Assembly: GCF_029210485.1 (NCBI RefSeq)
Contig: NZ_JARGET010000013.1
Location: 62,001-126,000 of the forward strand
Direction of reading: 5' to 3'
Length of the DNA stretch: 64,000 bases
Source: Hoeflea sp. YIM 152468
GTDB lineage: Bacteria; Pseudomonadota; Alphaproteobacteria; Rhizobiales; Rhizobiaceae
Shown here: positions 52,515 through 61,370 of the stretch, one piece after another
Position numbering within the stretch: position 1 is the first letter of the stretch
How the letters are laid out: each line of letters opens with the position of its first letter
The notes under the pieces: generated by a model
Databases searched by the model: none
The model's input: only the letters and a program-made list of their open reading frames with translations
What the model was told of the DNA's origin: nothing
Translations under genes and position numbers: made by a program

Positions 52515-54026
52515 ATGGCAGACATTACAGCGCCCCACCCAAAGATGAAACCATCGTCCGGAAACAAACTCCGCATCGCACTGGCGATGCTAGGTGGCGT
52601 TTTGCTGTTGTCCGGCTGCGAAACACTCGGGGTTGATGTTTATCAACCGACGATCAAGCCATCCACTACCCCGCAAACTGCTGAAAATTCCGCCGCCTCC
52701 GATCCCCGTACCCGGATTGGGGCGAGCGAACATCCGCGCATCATCGCAAGCTATGGCGGCGAATACCGCGACGCCAAGACGGAACGCCTGGTTGCGCGGA
52801 TCGTCGGCGCTTTGACGTTGGTATCGGAGAATCCGAGCCAAGCCTACCGCATCTCGGTGCTGAACTCCCCCGCTGTCAACGCCTTCGCCCTGCCGGGCGG
52901 TTACCTCTACGTGACCCGCGGGCTCTTGTCGCTGGCCAATGACGCCTCTGAGGTCGCCGCAGTGCTCTCGCATGAGATGGCGCATGTGACCGCCAACCAC
53001 GGGCTGGAACGCCAGCGCCGTGAGAAGGAAGTTGAGATCGCCGGCCAGGTGGCGCAGGAACTGTTCTCCAATTCGATTGCAGGACGCCAGGTGGTCGCGC
53101 GCGGCAAGTTGTCCCTTGCCGCCTTTTCCCGCAATCAGGAACTTCAGGCCGACGTGATCGGGGTCAGGATGCTGGGGCAAGCGGGCTATGATCCTTACGC
53201 CGCCCCAAGATTTCTCGAATCGATGAATGCCAATCAGCGTTTCAGTGCGGTCGATCCTGACGCTGACGCCAGCCTCGATTTCCTCGCCAGCCATCCCAAT
53301 GCACCACAGCGCGTCGAACTGGCGAAAAACCACGCTCGCGCCTTCGGCCCCGAAGGCGTGGGTGATCGCGGCCGCGACTATTATCTCGACGGCATTGACG
53401 GCTTGCTGTTCGGCGACAGCCCCAATGAAGGCTATGTGCGCGGCACCGAGTTCCTGCATCCTGTTCTGGGCATAAAGTTCAGGGTTCCTGATGGCTTTCG
53501 TATCGACAACAATGCCGACGCCGTTCTTGCCACCGGCCCGCGCGATCTGGCGATTCGTTTTGATGGCGTGACCGATGATGGACGGCAGTCGTTGACAGAT
53601 TATATCGCCAGCGGGTGGGTCACCGGCCTCGATGCCAGCACCATACGCCAAACCCGCCTCAACGGGCTCCCGGCCGTCATCGCCCGTGCCAGTGCTGATC
53701 AGTGGGATTTTGACATTACGATCATCAGGCTAAAGGACCGCATTTACCGGTTCCTCACTGCCGCCCAGCGCGGAAGCAGCGATCTCGACGCCACGGCGTC
53801 GGTGGTCCGCGCCGGATTCAAGAAGATGTCCTCCCGCGAGATCAAGGCCCTGCAACCCTTGCGCATTCGCATTGTCACCGTTGGCTCCGGAGACACTGTG
53901 GCATCGCTTGCGGCCAGGATGGTCGGTGTCGAGCGCAAAGTCGAATTGTTCCGGTTGCTCAATGCGATTGCGCCCGGCGCCACGCCGGTACCGGGGCAAA
54001 GGGTCAAGATCGTCAGCGACCGTTAA
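52515..54026 (+). CDS. M48 family metalloprotease lipoprotein with C-terminal LysM
   Basis: A 503-residue exported zinc peptidase. An N-terminal basic stretch is followed by a lipoprotein signal with lipobox LLSGC (Cys35). The M48 catalytic domain contains His153-Glu154-Met-Ala-His157 in VLSHEMAHVTANHG, and a downstream Glu in NQELQADVIGVRML as third ligand. The last 55 residues (IVTVGSGDTVASLAARMVG to GQRVKIVSD) form a LysM-like peptidoglycan-binding domain. The layout resembles BepA/YfgC-like quality-control proteases of the envelope, though with LysM in place of TPR repeats. Single gene. Confidence 0.9.
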   Translation: MADITAPHPKMKPSSGNKLRIALAMLGGVLLLSGCETLGVDVYQPTIKPSTTPQTAENSAASDPRTRIGASEHPRIIASYGGEYRDAKTERLVARIVGALTLVSENPSQAYRISVLNSPAVNAFALPGGYLYVTRGLLSLANDASEVAAVLSHEMAHVTANHGLERQRREKEVEIAGQVAQELFSNSIAGRQVVARGKLSLAAFSRNQELQADVIGVRMLGQAGYDPYAAPRFLESMNANQRFSAVDPDADASLDFLASHPNAPQRVELAKNHARAFGPEGVGDRGRDYYLDGIDGLLFGDSPNEGYVRGTEFLHPVLGIKFRVPDGFRIDNNADAVLATGPRDLAIRFDGVTDDGRQSLTDYIASGWVTGLDASTIRQTRLNGLPAVIARASADQWDFDITIIRLKDRIYRFLTAAQRGSSDLDATASVVRAGFKKMSSREIKALQPLRIRIVTVGSGDTVASLAARMVGVERKVELFRLLNAIAPGATPVPGQRVKIVSDR

Positions 54027-54059
54027 AACCAGCCCGTGATCGGCGCGATCGGCTGTCCG

Positions 54060-54923
54060 TCAGAGACTGGCGATTTCCGGCGCGTCAGCCGTCATCACCG
54101 CGCGGAGTTTCTCAATCGCGCGGCTTTCAATCTGTCGCACACGTTCCTTGGAGATGCCAAGCGCCGACCCGAGCGATTCCAGCGTTGCACCATCTTCCGC
54201 CAGACGCCGTTCCCGAATGATGCGCAGTTCGCGCGCATTGAGGGTGTTGAGCGCGTCGCCCAGCCAGCTATGGCGGCGCTCCTCGTCGATGATCATCGAC
54301 ACTTGCTCGTCGGGCAAAGGTTCATCGCTCTTGAGAAACTCGATCCGGTCAGACGAAGCCCCAGATTCTCCATCCGACATCGGCGCATTCAACGACGGAT
54401 CCGAACCGGACAATCGTGCATCCATAACGGCAACATCCTTGGCATGAACGCCCAGGGTGCTGGCGATTTGCAGGTGGATTGCGCTTTTGCTCAGAGAGGG
54501 ATCATCCTGGGCCAGCCGGGCCCGCAATCGCCGCAAGTTGAAGAACAACGATTTCTGCGCCGAGCTGGTGCCGCCGCGAACGATGGACCAGTTTCGCAGA
54601 ATGTAATCCTGTATCGAGGCCCTGATCCACCAGGTGGCGTAGGTCGAGAAGCGCACGTCCCGGTCCGGATCAAATCTCGCCGCCGCCTCCAGCAAGCCAA
54701 CATGGCCTTCCTGGACCAGATCGCTCATCAGCAGCCCGTAGTTGCGAAACTTCGATGCCATCGAAATAACCAGCCGCATATGCGCCATGGTTATCCGGTG
54801 CAAAGCCTCCTGGTCCTTGTTGTCTTTCCAGCGAACAGCCAGATCGTGCTCTTCGTCGCGTTCGAGATAGGGGGCCGCCATAGCGGCTCTCACCATTTGC
54901 CTGTTTGCGCTCAACGCTTTCAT
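54060..54923 (-). CDS. rpoH: RpoH-type sigma-32 factor
   Basis: A 287-residue sigma factor of the heat-shock class. Region 2 reads DLVQEGHVGLLEAAARFDPDR and RFSTYATWWIRASIQDYILRNW; the RpoH box (QKSLFFNLRRLRARL) identifies it as sigma-32, not RpoD; region 4 ends with LGISKERVRQIESRAIEKLR. Rhizobia usually have two rpoH genes; this one, next to the carD block, looks like the rpoH2 type, whose role includes oxidative stress, but paralogue identity is inference. A GGAAC-N17-CTTT element upstream may be an ECF sigma promoter. Confidence 0.9.
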   Translation of the reverse strand: MKALSANRQMVRAAMAAPYLERDEEHDLAVRWKDNKDQEALHRITMAHMRLVISMASKFRNYGLLMSDLVQEGHVGLLEAAARFDPDRDVRFSTYATWWIRASIQDYILRNWSIVRGGTSSAQKSLFFNLRRLRARLAQDDPSLSKSAIHLQIASTLGVHAKDVAVMDARLSGSDPSLNAPMSDGESGASSDRIEFLKSDEPLPDEQVSMIIDEERRHSWLGDALNTLNARELRIIRERRLAEDGATLESLGSALGISKERVRQIESRAIEKLRAVMTADAPEIASL

Positions 54924-55213
54924 GACACTCTCCCGTCTTGTCGACTGATCATCCTACCTTACGCCCGCAAGTCCGAAACGGATCATCACGCCGGTTGAAT
55001 TCGCCGTGATCTGCCCTCCAAAGTGCTCCAGCAAACCAAACACTGTTTGTTAAAGCCGTTCACACGCCAAAGGTTCCGATGAAAATCCGACCAATCCAGC
55101 TGGATTCGTTGTTTCAGAGTAGCGGACAACGGCACTGCAACCCTGCCCCACCGATTGCGCGCCGCGCCGCTTCGGATCAGGCAGTTTCTCTCGCCGCAGG
55201 GCGCCAGAAACAG
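54924..55213. other. Gap upstream of rpoH
   Basis: No gene is visible. On the minus strand it should hold the rpoH promoter. The candidate ECF element is listed separately, and the carD terminator lies at its far edge. Nothing else stands out. Confidence 0.5.
55052..55077 (-). promoter_or_regulatory. Candidate ECF (EcfG/RpoE4-type) promoter of rpoH
   Basis: On the minus strand, GGAAC (55077-55073), 17 bases, then CTTT (55055-55052). The alphaproteobacterial general-stress promoter is GGAAC-N16-18-CGTT, so the -35 is exact and the -10 has one mismatch. It lies about 130 bases before the rpoH ATG. In Rhizobium, rpoH2 is known to be driven by such an ECF sigma. Confidence 0.35.
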
Positions 55214-55245
55214 AAAAAGCCCGGGACACGCTGCGCGACCCGGGC
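55214..55245 (-). terminator. Intrinsic terminator of carD
   Basis: On the minus strand GCCCGGG (55245-55239) pairs with CCCGGGC (55225-55219) around a 13-base loop that can itself fold, followed by TTTTT (55218-55214). It lies 27 bases after the carD stop. Confidence 0.85.
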
Positions 55246-55271
55246 CTGGTACTGAAAATACGGCTGGAAGA

Positions 55272-55844
55272 TTATGCGGCTGCTTCTTCCTGCGCGCCCT
55301 CTTCATCATTGGCCTTGCCGCGCTTCGGACCCTTGTTGAGATTGACCTCGATCAGACGCACAGCTTCGGTGTCCGACATCTTGTTGACGGCGCCGAGTTC
55401 GCGCGCCATCCGGTCCAGCGCAGCTTCATAAAGCTGGCGTTCCGAATAGGACTGCTCAGGCTGGTTTTCTGCGCGGTACAAATCGCGGACCACTTCCGCG
55501 ATCAAAATCAAATCGCCGGAGTTGATCTTCGCATCATATTCCTGCGCACGGCGCGACCACATGGTCCGCTTGACCCGGGCCCGGCCCTGAACAACCTTCA
55601 ATGCGCGCTCGACGAAATCGGTTTCCGACAGTTTGCGCATGCCGATTGTCGACGCCTTGGCGACGGGCACCTTGAGCCGCATCTTGTCTTTGTCAAAGTC
55701 GATCACAAACAACTCAAGCTTGTGGCCGGCGACTTCCTGCTCTTCAATTGCAACAATCTGTCCAACGCCATGGGCGGGATAGACAATCGATTCACCGATC
55801 TTGAAACCCTGTCTCTGTGAAGGCTTTTTTTGCTGGATTGTCAT
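55272..55844 (-). CDS. carD: CarD family transcription regulator
   Basis: A 190-residue protein of the CarD/CdnL family, which binds RNA polymerase beta and stabilises open complexes at rRNA and other promoters. The N-terminal RNA-polymerase-interacting domain reads FKIGESIVYPAHGVGQIVAIEEQEVAGHKLELFVIDFDKDKMRLKV in segments, and the C-terminal helical DNA-binding domain follows (about 75-165). The tail is charged. Start at the ATG at 55844; a TTG three codons earlier is possible. It forms the end of a same-strand block with fdxA, the S4 protein and the helicase. Confidence 0.92.
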   Translation of the reverse strand: MTIQQKKPSQRQGFKIGESIVYPAHGVGQIVAIEEQEVAGHKLELFVIDFDKDKMRLKVPVAKASTIGMRKLSETDFVERALKVVQGRARVKRTMWSRRAQEYDAKINSGDLILIAEVVRDLYRAENQPEQSYSERQLYEAALDRMARELGAVNKMSDTEAVRLIEVNLNKGPKRGKANDEEGAQEEAAA

Positions 55845-56259
55845 ACGTTTCAAAACTCCCTGTTACGGAAACGGACACTGGGAGCCGAGCATGGGTTGCC
55901 CGGGCCGGTCCTGCGACGGCCGGCAGGCCCATCGCACTGACAACGCCAATCAAAAGCTGGACAAGGCAAGAACTGCAGACGACACCGCGCGGAATATGGC
56001 ATCCCGCCAGCATCGCGCTGCAAGGAAAAGGCCACCACTGTAAGGGACGTTTGCTTCCGTTTTTGCTTCTTGTTTCGCCCGGGCGGCGCCTTGAAGATGT
56101 CAGTAATACACTATGTATCACAAAAATTGGTGTAATTCAATGATTTGCGCAGGCAAACGAGCAGGCTGCGACGAAACATCCCGTGATTTGAGTCCCCATC
56201 CCGCAGCGCACTGGAAGAAACGATGCGCCGCAACAAGGGATCACCCGTATAAAGAGCGA
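55845..56259. other. Gap between carD and fdxA
   Basis: No supported gene in these 415 bases. The part near 56100-56140 is AT-rich (ATACACTATGTATCACAAAA on the plus strand) and is the likely carD promoter region on the minus strand, but boxes could not be fixed. A hydrophobic minus-strand frame near 55900-56020 was considered and not accepted. Confidence 0.4.
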
Positions 56260-56598
56260 TCAGTCGCCCTCACCCGGCTCCGCTGAGAAGTACTTTTCAA
56301 ACTTGCCTTCCTCGCCGTCAAACGCCTTGGCGTCACCAGGCGCATCACGCTTGATGGTGATGTTCGGCCATTTATCGGCATACTCGGTGTTGACCTCAAG
56401 CCATTTTTCCAGCCCCGGTTCGGTATCAGGCTTGATTGCTTCGGCCGGGCATTCAGGTTCGCACACCCCGCAATCGATGCATTCGTCAGGATGGATGACC
56501 AGCATGTTTTCCCCCTCGTAGAAGCAATCCACCGGGCATACCTCGACGCAGTCCATGTATTTGCAGCGAATGCAATTGTCGGTCACCACATAGGTCAT
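56260..56598 (-). CDS. fdxA: 7Fe ferredoxin FdxA
   Basis: A 112-residue ferredoxin of the Azotobacter FdI type, with one [3Fe-4S] and one [4Fe-4S] cluster. Cluster ligands sit in [18 protein letters not shown] near residues 8-25 and [17 protein letters not shown] near 39-55; a longer C-terminal tail follows. The start is the ATG at 56598 (MTYVVTDNC); an upstream frame extension lacks homology. It carries electrons in the cytoplasm; the partner enzyme is not shown here. Confidence 0.95.
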   Translation of the reverse strand: MTYVVTDNCIRCKYMDCVEVCPVDCFYEGENMLVIHPDECIDCGVCEPECPAEAIKPDTEPGLEKWLEVNTEYADKWPNITIKRDAPGDAKAFDGEEGKFEKYFSAEPGEGD

Positions 56599-56869
56599 AC
56601 GTCTCTCCTGAGGCTCCATGCATGTCGCGATCGGGTAGTCTGAGTCGGCAATACATGCATTATTTCAGAGCGTTACAGCAACCCACGCGATCGAGTGGCG
56701 ATCAAGGCGCTGTAGCGAACAACGGCGGTGAGGTACCGGCTTTAAAGGCGTATTGCAAGACTTCAGATTCTGCAAAATCGCCGCAGGGATTTGGCGAAGG
56801 GCAAACCTCGCTCCCGCAGCGCGGCTTTTTAAAATGAACGTCTCCAATCGCGCCCCAGTCAAGACAGAT

Positions 56870-57259
56870 TCATGCGCCGGCATCGGAATTGCGGAACTGA
56901 TCCATTTTTCGTCTGTCCCGCTTGGTCGGCCGGCCAGCGCCCGGCTCACGCTGTGCGGCGCCGGCCTCCGCTGCAGCGGCTTCAACAGGCTTGGGCGTGA
57001 TGTCATCGTAGAGCAATTGCGCTTCAGGCGCCGGGCCACGGCGATGGCCGGTTCCAAGCACCCTGAGCACGACAACACGCCGCTCCTGTTTGATCGTCAA
57101 CGTGTCTCCCGGCTTGATCGGAAACCGCGCCTGATCGATTTTCTCGCCATTGACCCTGACATTGCCTGCGGCGGCAAATTTGCCAGCCAGTGTCCGGGAC
57201 TTGATGATGCGCGCGAAAAACAGCCACTTGTCGATACGCTGTCGTTCCGGTTGGCTCAC
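56870..57259 (-). CDS. S4-domain RNA-binding protein (Hsp15-like)
   Basis: A 129-residue protein with an S4 RNA-binding domain at residues 4-70 (RIDKWLFFARIIKSRTLAGKFAAAGNVRVNGEKI), like Hsp15, which in E. coli rescues stalled 50S subunits. The C-terminal tail is Ala/Glu/Gly/Arg-rich and poorly conserved in type. The start is a GTG at 57257-57259 with a GGATCAGG site before it; no in-frame ATG is near. It begins eleven bases after the helicase stop, so the two are one transcription unit. Confidence 0.85.
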   Translation of the reverse strand: MSQPERQRIDKWLFFARIIKSRTLAGKFAAAGNVRVNGEKIDQARFPIKPGDTLTIKQERRVVVLRVLGTGHRRGPAPEAQLLYDDITPKPVEAAAAEAGAAQREPGAGRPTKRDRRKMDQFRNSDAGA

Positions 57260-57270
57260 CTGATCCAGTC

Positions 57271-60200
57271 CTATTTCTTCAGCTTGTCGCGCAAGGCCGC
57301 CAAGGCCGCGAAAGGAGAATCGGGATCAATCGGCCGCTCCTTGCGTTGAGCCCGCTCATTGCGATTTGTATCGCCGCCGCCCTTGGCCGGAGCATTTCTG
57401 GCCGGTCCACCCTTGCCGAAACCACCCCTGCCGGCCCCAGCCTTGCCGTGGTGGGCGGACTTTCCGCGATGCCCCTTGTGCGGACGGCCTGCACCATCGG
57501 TTCCGGCGGCTCCGGCTTCCCCTGCGGACTGGTCGCCCGCCGGTGCATTGCGATTGCGGCCGTCCCGCCGACCCCGGCCCTCGCCAGGCGCCTGTCTCGC
57601 ACCGCGTTGCCCATCCTGACGACCGCCAGGTCTCCACAACAGCATCGGCCGTGGCGTCTCCACCACTTCTGGCTCGGCAGATGCTTCCGCAACGACATCC
57701 GCTTCAGGCGCGGCAGAAACCGGCGCTTCCCCGGCGGCCGCAAGCGCAGGCTGCTCCGCCTTTTCTGACGGATCCGCCACAGGCGCAGACGCGTCAACAT
57801 GGCTCTCAGCCGTCGCCTCACCGGAGGTTTCGCCGAGAATTTGACGGGGTGTCGCATCGGCTACACTGTCGGCTGCAGCCGTGTCCGACACAGCGGTTTC
57901 GGCCTCTGCCGGGCCCTGCGCGATCACTGCGTCCGGCTTGTGAGGGCGATCGGCTGCTGTTCGCGAAACCACCACTTCGACCACGGGCCCCGCACTGTCG
58001 GGTGCGGAACTTCCGGCCAGCGCCGCGTCAAGACTTGCCAGATGGCTTTGCGCCTCGTCAGCAGCGACTGCGTCCGCGCGATAGCCAAGTCCCTTGAGAA
58101 TCTCCTCGATGTCGTCCTGCGTCGCGCCGAGAATAGACAGCATCCCGGTCGTGGTGATGAACCGGCGACCATCATAGGCTGCCTCCGGGCGCGCGCCAGG
58201 AGCGCCGGGCTTCCACTGCAGTGCCGGGCGGATCAGATCGGCCAGCCGCTCGAGAATGTCTATACGCACCGCGCGCTTGCCGAGAAACCGGAAGCCCGCC
58301 AGACGATAGAATTCCCGATCGATCCCAGGATCGGTCGCCACCGAAGTGCGGCCCGCCGCCAGCAGCGGTGTCACGTCGCCATAACCGGGCCTGGTGAACC
58401 CGTCATTGGCGAGCGCCCACAGCAGCGTCACCAGCTCGGCTGGGGCCGGCTTGAGCAGCGCCGGCATGAAGACGTGATAGGCGCCGAAGCGGATGCCGTA
58501 TTTGCGCAGGCTTGCCCGCGCCGACTGATCGAGATCCTTGATCATTTCCGACACATCGCGGCGGAACAGCACACCAAGGCTCTCCGCCAGACGGAACGCC
58601 AGACCACGCGCCAGGCCATCGATATCCTCGGCCCGTGTCAGATCGTCCAGCGGCTTGAGCACGGTGGCGATGTGATGATTGACGTAGCGGTCGATCCGCG
58701 CCGCGACCAAATCGCGGGCGCCGCCACTCAGTTGATCGTCGGCCAGCAGGATGGTGCGCGGCTTGAGGATGTGGTCCCCCGTCGCCAACTTGGCAACCGG
58801 ATCGCCCAGCCAGCGCACTGTGCCGTCCGCGCCGATGGCAAAATCGGAATTGCCCGAGGCGTGCAGACGCGCCGCCCGCGCTTCGAATTCGAGCCCCAGC
58901 GCTTTCTGCGCTGCCGCCAGAACCGCCTTGGCGTCCGGTCCGTCTGCCGACGTATCCGGCATAAAGCGGAATCCGGCTAATTGTCCAATATGATGACCTT
59001 CAACAAAGACATCACCGTTTACACTGATTTCAGCTTCGAGCATCACGTTCTCTCTCAGGCGCCTCATGAGCACAGATGTCCTGCGGTCAACAAAGCGTTT
59101 CGTCAACCTTTCATGCAACGCATCGGACAATCGGTCCTCGATTTCGCGCGTCTTTTCCTGCCAGTGTGTCGGATCGGCAAGCCATTCAGGTCTGTTGGAA
59201 ATGTAAGTCCATGTCCGGATCTGTGATATCCGGGCCGACAATGTGTCGATTTCTCCATCGGTAGAATCGGTTCTGCGGACCTGTTCGGCCAAAAAGTCTT
59301 CATTAACCGTACCAGCATGAATCAGATCCCGATAGATCGTGGCGATCAGATCGGAATGCTGCGCCGGCGCGATACGACGATAATCCGGCAGCGAGCACAC
59401 GTCCCACAGCGTGGCAATATTCTGCGGTGTGCTCGCCAGGTCCCGCACTTCGAAATCATTGACCAGGTGCTCAAGGGCGCGCTGGTCCACCGCCGGCACG
59501 GCGCGGGTCAGGCCGGGAACTCCGGGCGTTTGTTCCAGACTGTCCTGCAGCGCACCGAGACTGGAAAAATCGAGCTGCTTGGAGCGCCATTGCAGGATCT
59601 TGACTGGCTCGAAAACATGACTTTCAAGCCGCTGCACCAGATCATCCGGCAGCGGCTGCACCTGACCGGTGACTCCGAACGTGCCGTCCCGCAAATGGCG
59701 TCCGGCACGCCCGGCGATCTGGCCAAACTCGGAGGCCGTCAGCTGCCGGTAGGAAAAGCCGTCGAATTTCCGGTCCTGGGCAAAGGCCACGTGATCAACA
59801 TCGAGATTGAGCCCCATACCGATGGCGTCGGTCGCCACCAGATAATCGACATCACCGTTCTGATAGAGCTCGACCTGCGCATTGCGCGTCCGCGGGCTCA
59901 AGGCCCCCAGCACCACCGCGGCGCCTCCGCGCTGACGCCGCACCAGCTCGGCAATGGCATAAACCTCCTCCGCCGAGAAGGCCACAATCGCCGAGCGCCG
60001 CGGCAGCCGGGTGATTTTCTTCGAACCCGCATGATGCAGTTCCGACAAGCGCGGCCGTTCCACAACGCTGATCCCGGGCAGCAGTTGCTCGAGAATACCG
60101 CGCACCGTTGCTGAGCCCAGCAGCAGGGTTTCATCCCGGCCGCGCAACGACAGGATCCGGTCGGTGAACACATGCCCGCGCTCAAGATCGCCGGCGATCT

Positions 60201-60525
60201 GCACTTCATCTATGGCGACGAAGGCGGCGTTGGTTTCCTGCGGCATCGCCTCGACGGTGCAGACGGAATAGCGGGCACCCGGTGGCGAGATCTTTTCCTC
60301 CCCTGTGACGAGAGAGACCTGGCTGGCGCCGACCTTTTCGACCATGCGGCCATAGACTTCGCGCGCCAGCAACCGGAGCGGCAACCCGATCACGCCTGAC
60401 CCGTGCGCTGCCATTCGCTCGATGGCAAAATGGGTCTTGCCGGTATTGGTCGGGCCGAGGACGGCGGTCACACCGCGTCCGGACAAGATCAGGGGTTTGG
60501 AAGGATGGCTGCGCAAAGCGGGCAT
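57271..60525 (-). CDS. Suv3-like superfamily 2 helicase with long low-complexity tail
   Basis: A 1084-residue protein. The N-terminal 350 residues form an SF2 helicase core: Walker A GPTNTGKTHFAIERM (residues 24-38), the Asp-Glu-Val-Gln box at 106-109 as in mitochondrial Suv3, GSATVR at 138-143, and motif VI QIAGRAGRHLRDG (269-281). A conserved middle region follows to about 830. The last 200-250 residues are low-complexity: first Ala/Glu/Val-rich, then Arg/Gly-rich (RPGGRQDGQRGARQAPGEGR). Suv3 relatives unwind RNA in degradosome-type complexes; that role is inferred. It precedes the S4 protein gene by eleven bases. Confidence 0.85.
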   Translation of the reverse strand: MPALRSHPSKPLILSGRGVTAVLGPTNTGKTHFAIERMAAHGSGVIGLPLRLLAREVYGRMVEKVGASQVSLVTGEEKISPPGARYSVCTVEAMPQETNAAFVAIDEVQIAGDLERGHVFTDRILSLRGRDETLLLGSATVRGILEQLLPGISVVERPRLSELHHAGSKKITRLPRRSAIVAFSAEEVYAIAELVRRQRGGAAVVLGALSPRTRNAQVELYQNGDVDYLVATDAIGMGLNLDVDHVAFAQDRKFDGFSYRQLTASEFGQIAGRAGRHLRDGTFGVTGQVQPLPDDLVQRLESHVFEPVKILQWRSKQLDFSSLGALQDSLEQTPGVPGLTRAVPAVDQRALEHLVNDFEVRDLASTPQNIATLWDVCSLPDYRRIAPAQHSDLIATIYRDLIHAGTVNEDFLAEQVRRTDSTDGEIDTLSARISQIRTWTYISNRPEWLADPTHWQEKTREIEDRLSDALHERLTKRFVDRRTSVLMRRLRENVMLEAEISVNGDVFVEGHHIGQLAGFRFMPDTSADGPDAKAVLAAAQKALGLEFEARAARLHASGNSDFAIGADGTVRWLGDPVAKLATGDHILKPRTILLADDQLSGGARDLVAARIDRYVNHHIATVLKPLDDLTRAEDIDGLARGLAFRLAESLGVLFRRDVSEMIKDLDQSARASLRKYGIRFGAYHVFMPALLKPAPAELVTLLWALANDGFTRPGYGDVTPLLAAGRTSVATDPGIDREFYRLAGFRFLGKRAVRIDILERLADLIRPALQWKPGAPGARPEAAYDGRRFITTTGMLSILGATQDDIEEILKGLGYRADAVAADEAQSHLASLDAALAGSSAPDSAGPVVEVVVSRTAADRPHKPDAVIAQGPAEAETAVSDTAAADSVADATPRQILGETSGEATAESHVDASAPVADPSEKAEQPALAAAGEAPVSAAPEADVVAEASAEPEVVETPRPMLLWRPGGRQDGQRGARQAPGEGRGRRDGRNRNAPAGDQSAGEAGAAGTDGAGRPHKGHRGKSAHHGKAGAGRGGFGKGGPARNAPAKGGGDTNRNERAQRKERPIDPDSPFAALAALRDKLKK

Positions 60526-60616
60526 TAACGTCCGTATCTAGCTCAAGACGGCTGTTGTCTACCACATCAAGACAGGCGAAACAGGGGCAAATATCAAACA
60601 GGCCGGTTACCCGGTG

Positions 60617-60786
60617 TTTAACCATTGGAACAGTGACGGAACGAATCGGCGACGAATCAATGACTCACCGTGATTCAGGTTTTGTTCACCCCAAGATATG
60701 GGGTTTTGCCGGACCGGCGCCACCAGATACTGAATCCCGATCCCGATACTCGTCGCCAAATCGCCGATTGCCGTTAACCTTTGCCG
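60617..60786. repeat. Intergenic module copy 1
   Basis: Box A: TTAACC (60619), then GGAACAGTGACGGAACGAAT from 60627, then CGGCGACGAATCA, and TTGTTCAC ending at 60689. Box B: CCGTTAACCTTTGCCGG from 60771. The GAAC-AGTGACG-GAAC core has the spacing of alphaproteobacterial LexA boxes. Box B GTTAACC begins 146 bases after the first GGAAC. This copy is the closest to the helicase start (about 100 bases upstream of it). Confidence 0.75.
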
Positions 60787-60897
60787 GGGCATGGCTGCAA
60801 ACCGGGTCGACGTCGCCTCGTCACGTCGATAGGTTTATGATTTGTTAATCATTCCAAAGGGTTCCTTAATCTTTTGCAGGAGAGTCCAGAGGCCGCA

Positions 60898-61066
60898 TTA
60901 ACTTCCGGAACAGCCACGGAACGAATCAGCGACGAATCACTGACCTTGCTCTGTTTTCTGTTTGTTCACGGCTATATCTTCCGTCCGGCGCCTTTCGTGT
61001 CACCACATACGGTATCGACAGTCTGCCACACATCGACAATGCGGCCTCGACCGTTAACCATTCCCG
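60898..61066. repeat. Intergenic module copy 2
   Basis: Box A: TTAACTTCC then GGAACAGCCACGGAACGAAT from 60907, CAGCGACGAATCA, and TTGTTCAC ending at 60969. Box B: CCGTTAACCATTCCCGG from 61051, again 146 bases after the first GGAAC. Core GAAC-AGCCACG-GAAC. It is 280 bases after copy 1. Confidence 0.75.
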
Positions 61067-61170
61067 GCCATTTCATGACTTGACATCCAGGCGGAAACGG
61101 AAGCGCCTTTCCTCCAGGATGCATTCGCATATCCATTCCTGCTCGACGGTTGCATCGCATTTGAACGATT

Positions 61171-61341
61171 CCGTTAACCTTTGGAACAGCCAAGGAACGA
61201 ACCGGCGACGAATCACAGATCTGCCCATGTTGGCCGTATGTTCACCGCAACATCTCGCGATTCTGGCGGTAGACCACACCATATTTGCCGCTAGCCTGCT
61301 GGTCCGGCAACCAGGCCTGGAGCAGAAATTAACCTTTGCCG
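61171..61341. repeat. Intergenic module copy 3
   Basis: Box A: GTTAACCTTT then GGAACAGCCAAGGAACGAAC from 61183, CGGCGACGAATCA, and ATGTTCAC ending at 61245. Box B: AATTAACCTTTGCCGCC from 61327, 145 bases after the first GGAAC. Core GAAC-AGCCAAG-GAAC. It is 276 bases after copy 2. Confidence 0.75.
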
Positions 61342-61370
61342 CCGTCTGATGCAGTCCTGCAGCCCCCAGC

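Larger units (their letters stand above)
60526..61370. other. Gene-free stretch between helicase and phaB, filled by a three-copy module
   Basis: No coding potential is evident on either strand. The stretch carries three spaced copies of a compound motif, listed separately, and several GANTC sites (for example four within 60643-60677), the recognition sequence of the cell-cycle methylase CcrM. It is upstream of the helicase operon and downstream of the phaAB terminator. Confidence 0.7.

Noticed and set aside
55850-56038. Small exported protein on the minus strand between carD and fdxA
   Set aside because: The hydrophobic stretch lacks a credible start and ribosome site, and the frame has irregular Cys/Arg-rich composition.
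57799-58980. Open frame of 393 codons on the plus strand
   Set aside because: Antisense to the helicase, with no family features.
60619-61341. Replication origin reading of the three-copy module (TTGTTCAC as DnaA boxes, GANTC clusters)
   Set aside because: TTGTTCAC differs at key positions from TTATCCACA, there is no AT-rich unwinding element, and no dnaA, hemE or repABC gene is near.
60617-61341. CRISPR array reading of the three-copy module
   Set aside because: Units are about 280 bases apart with only three imperfect copies; no cas genes.
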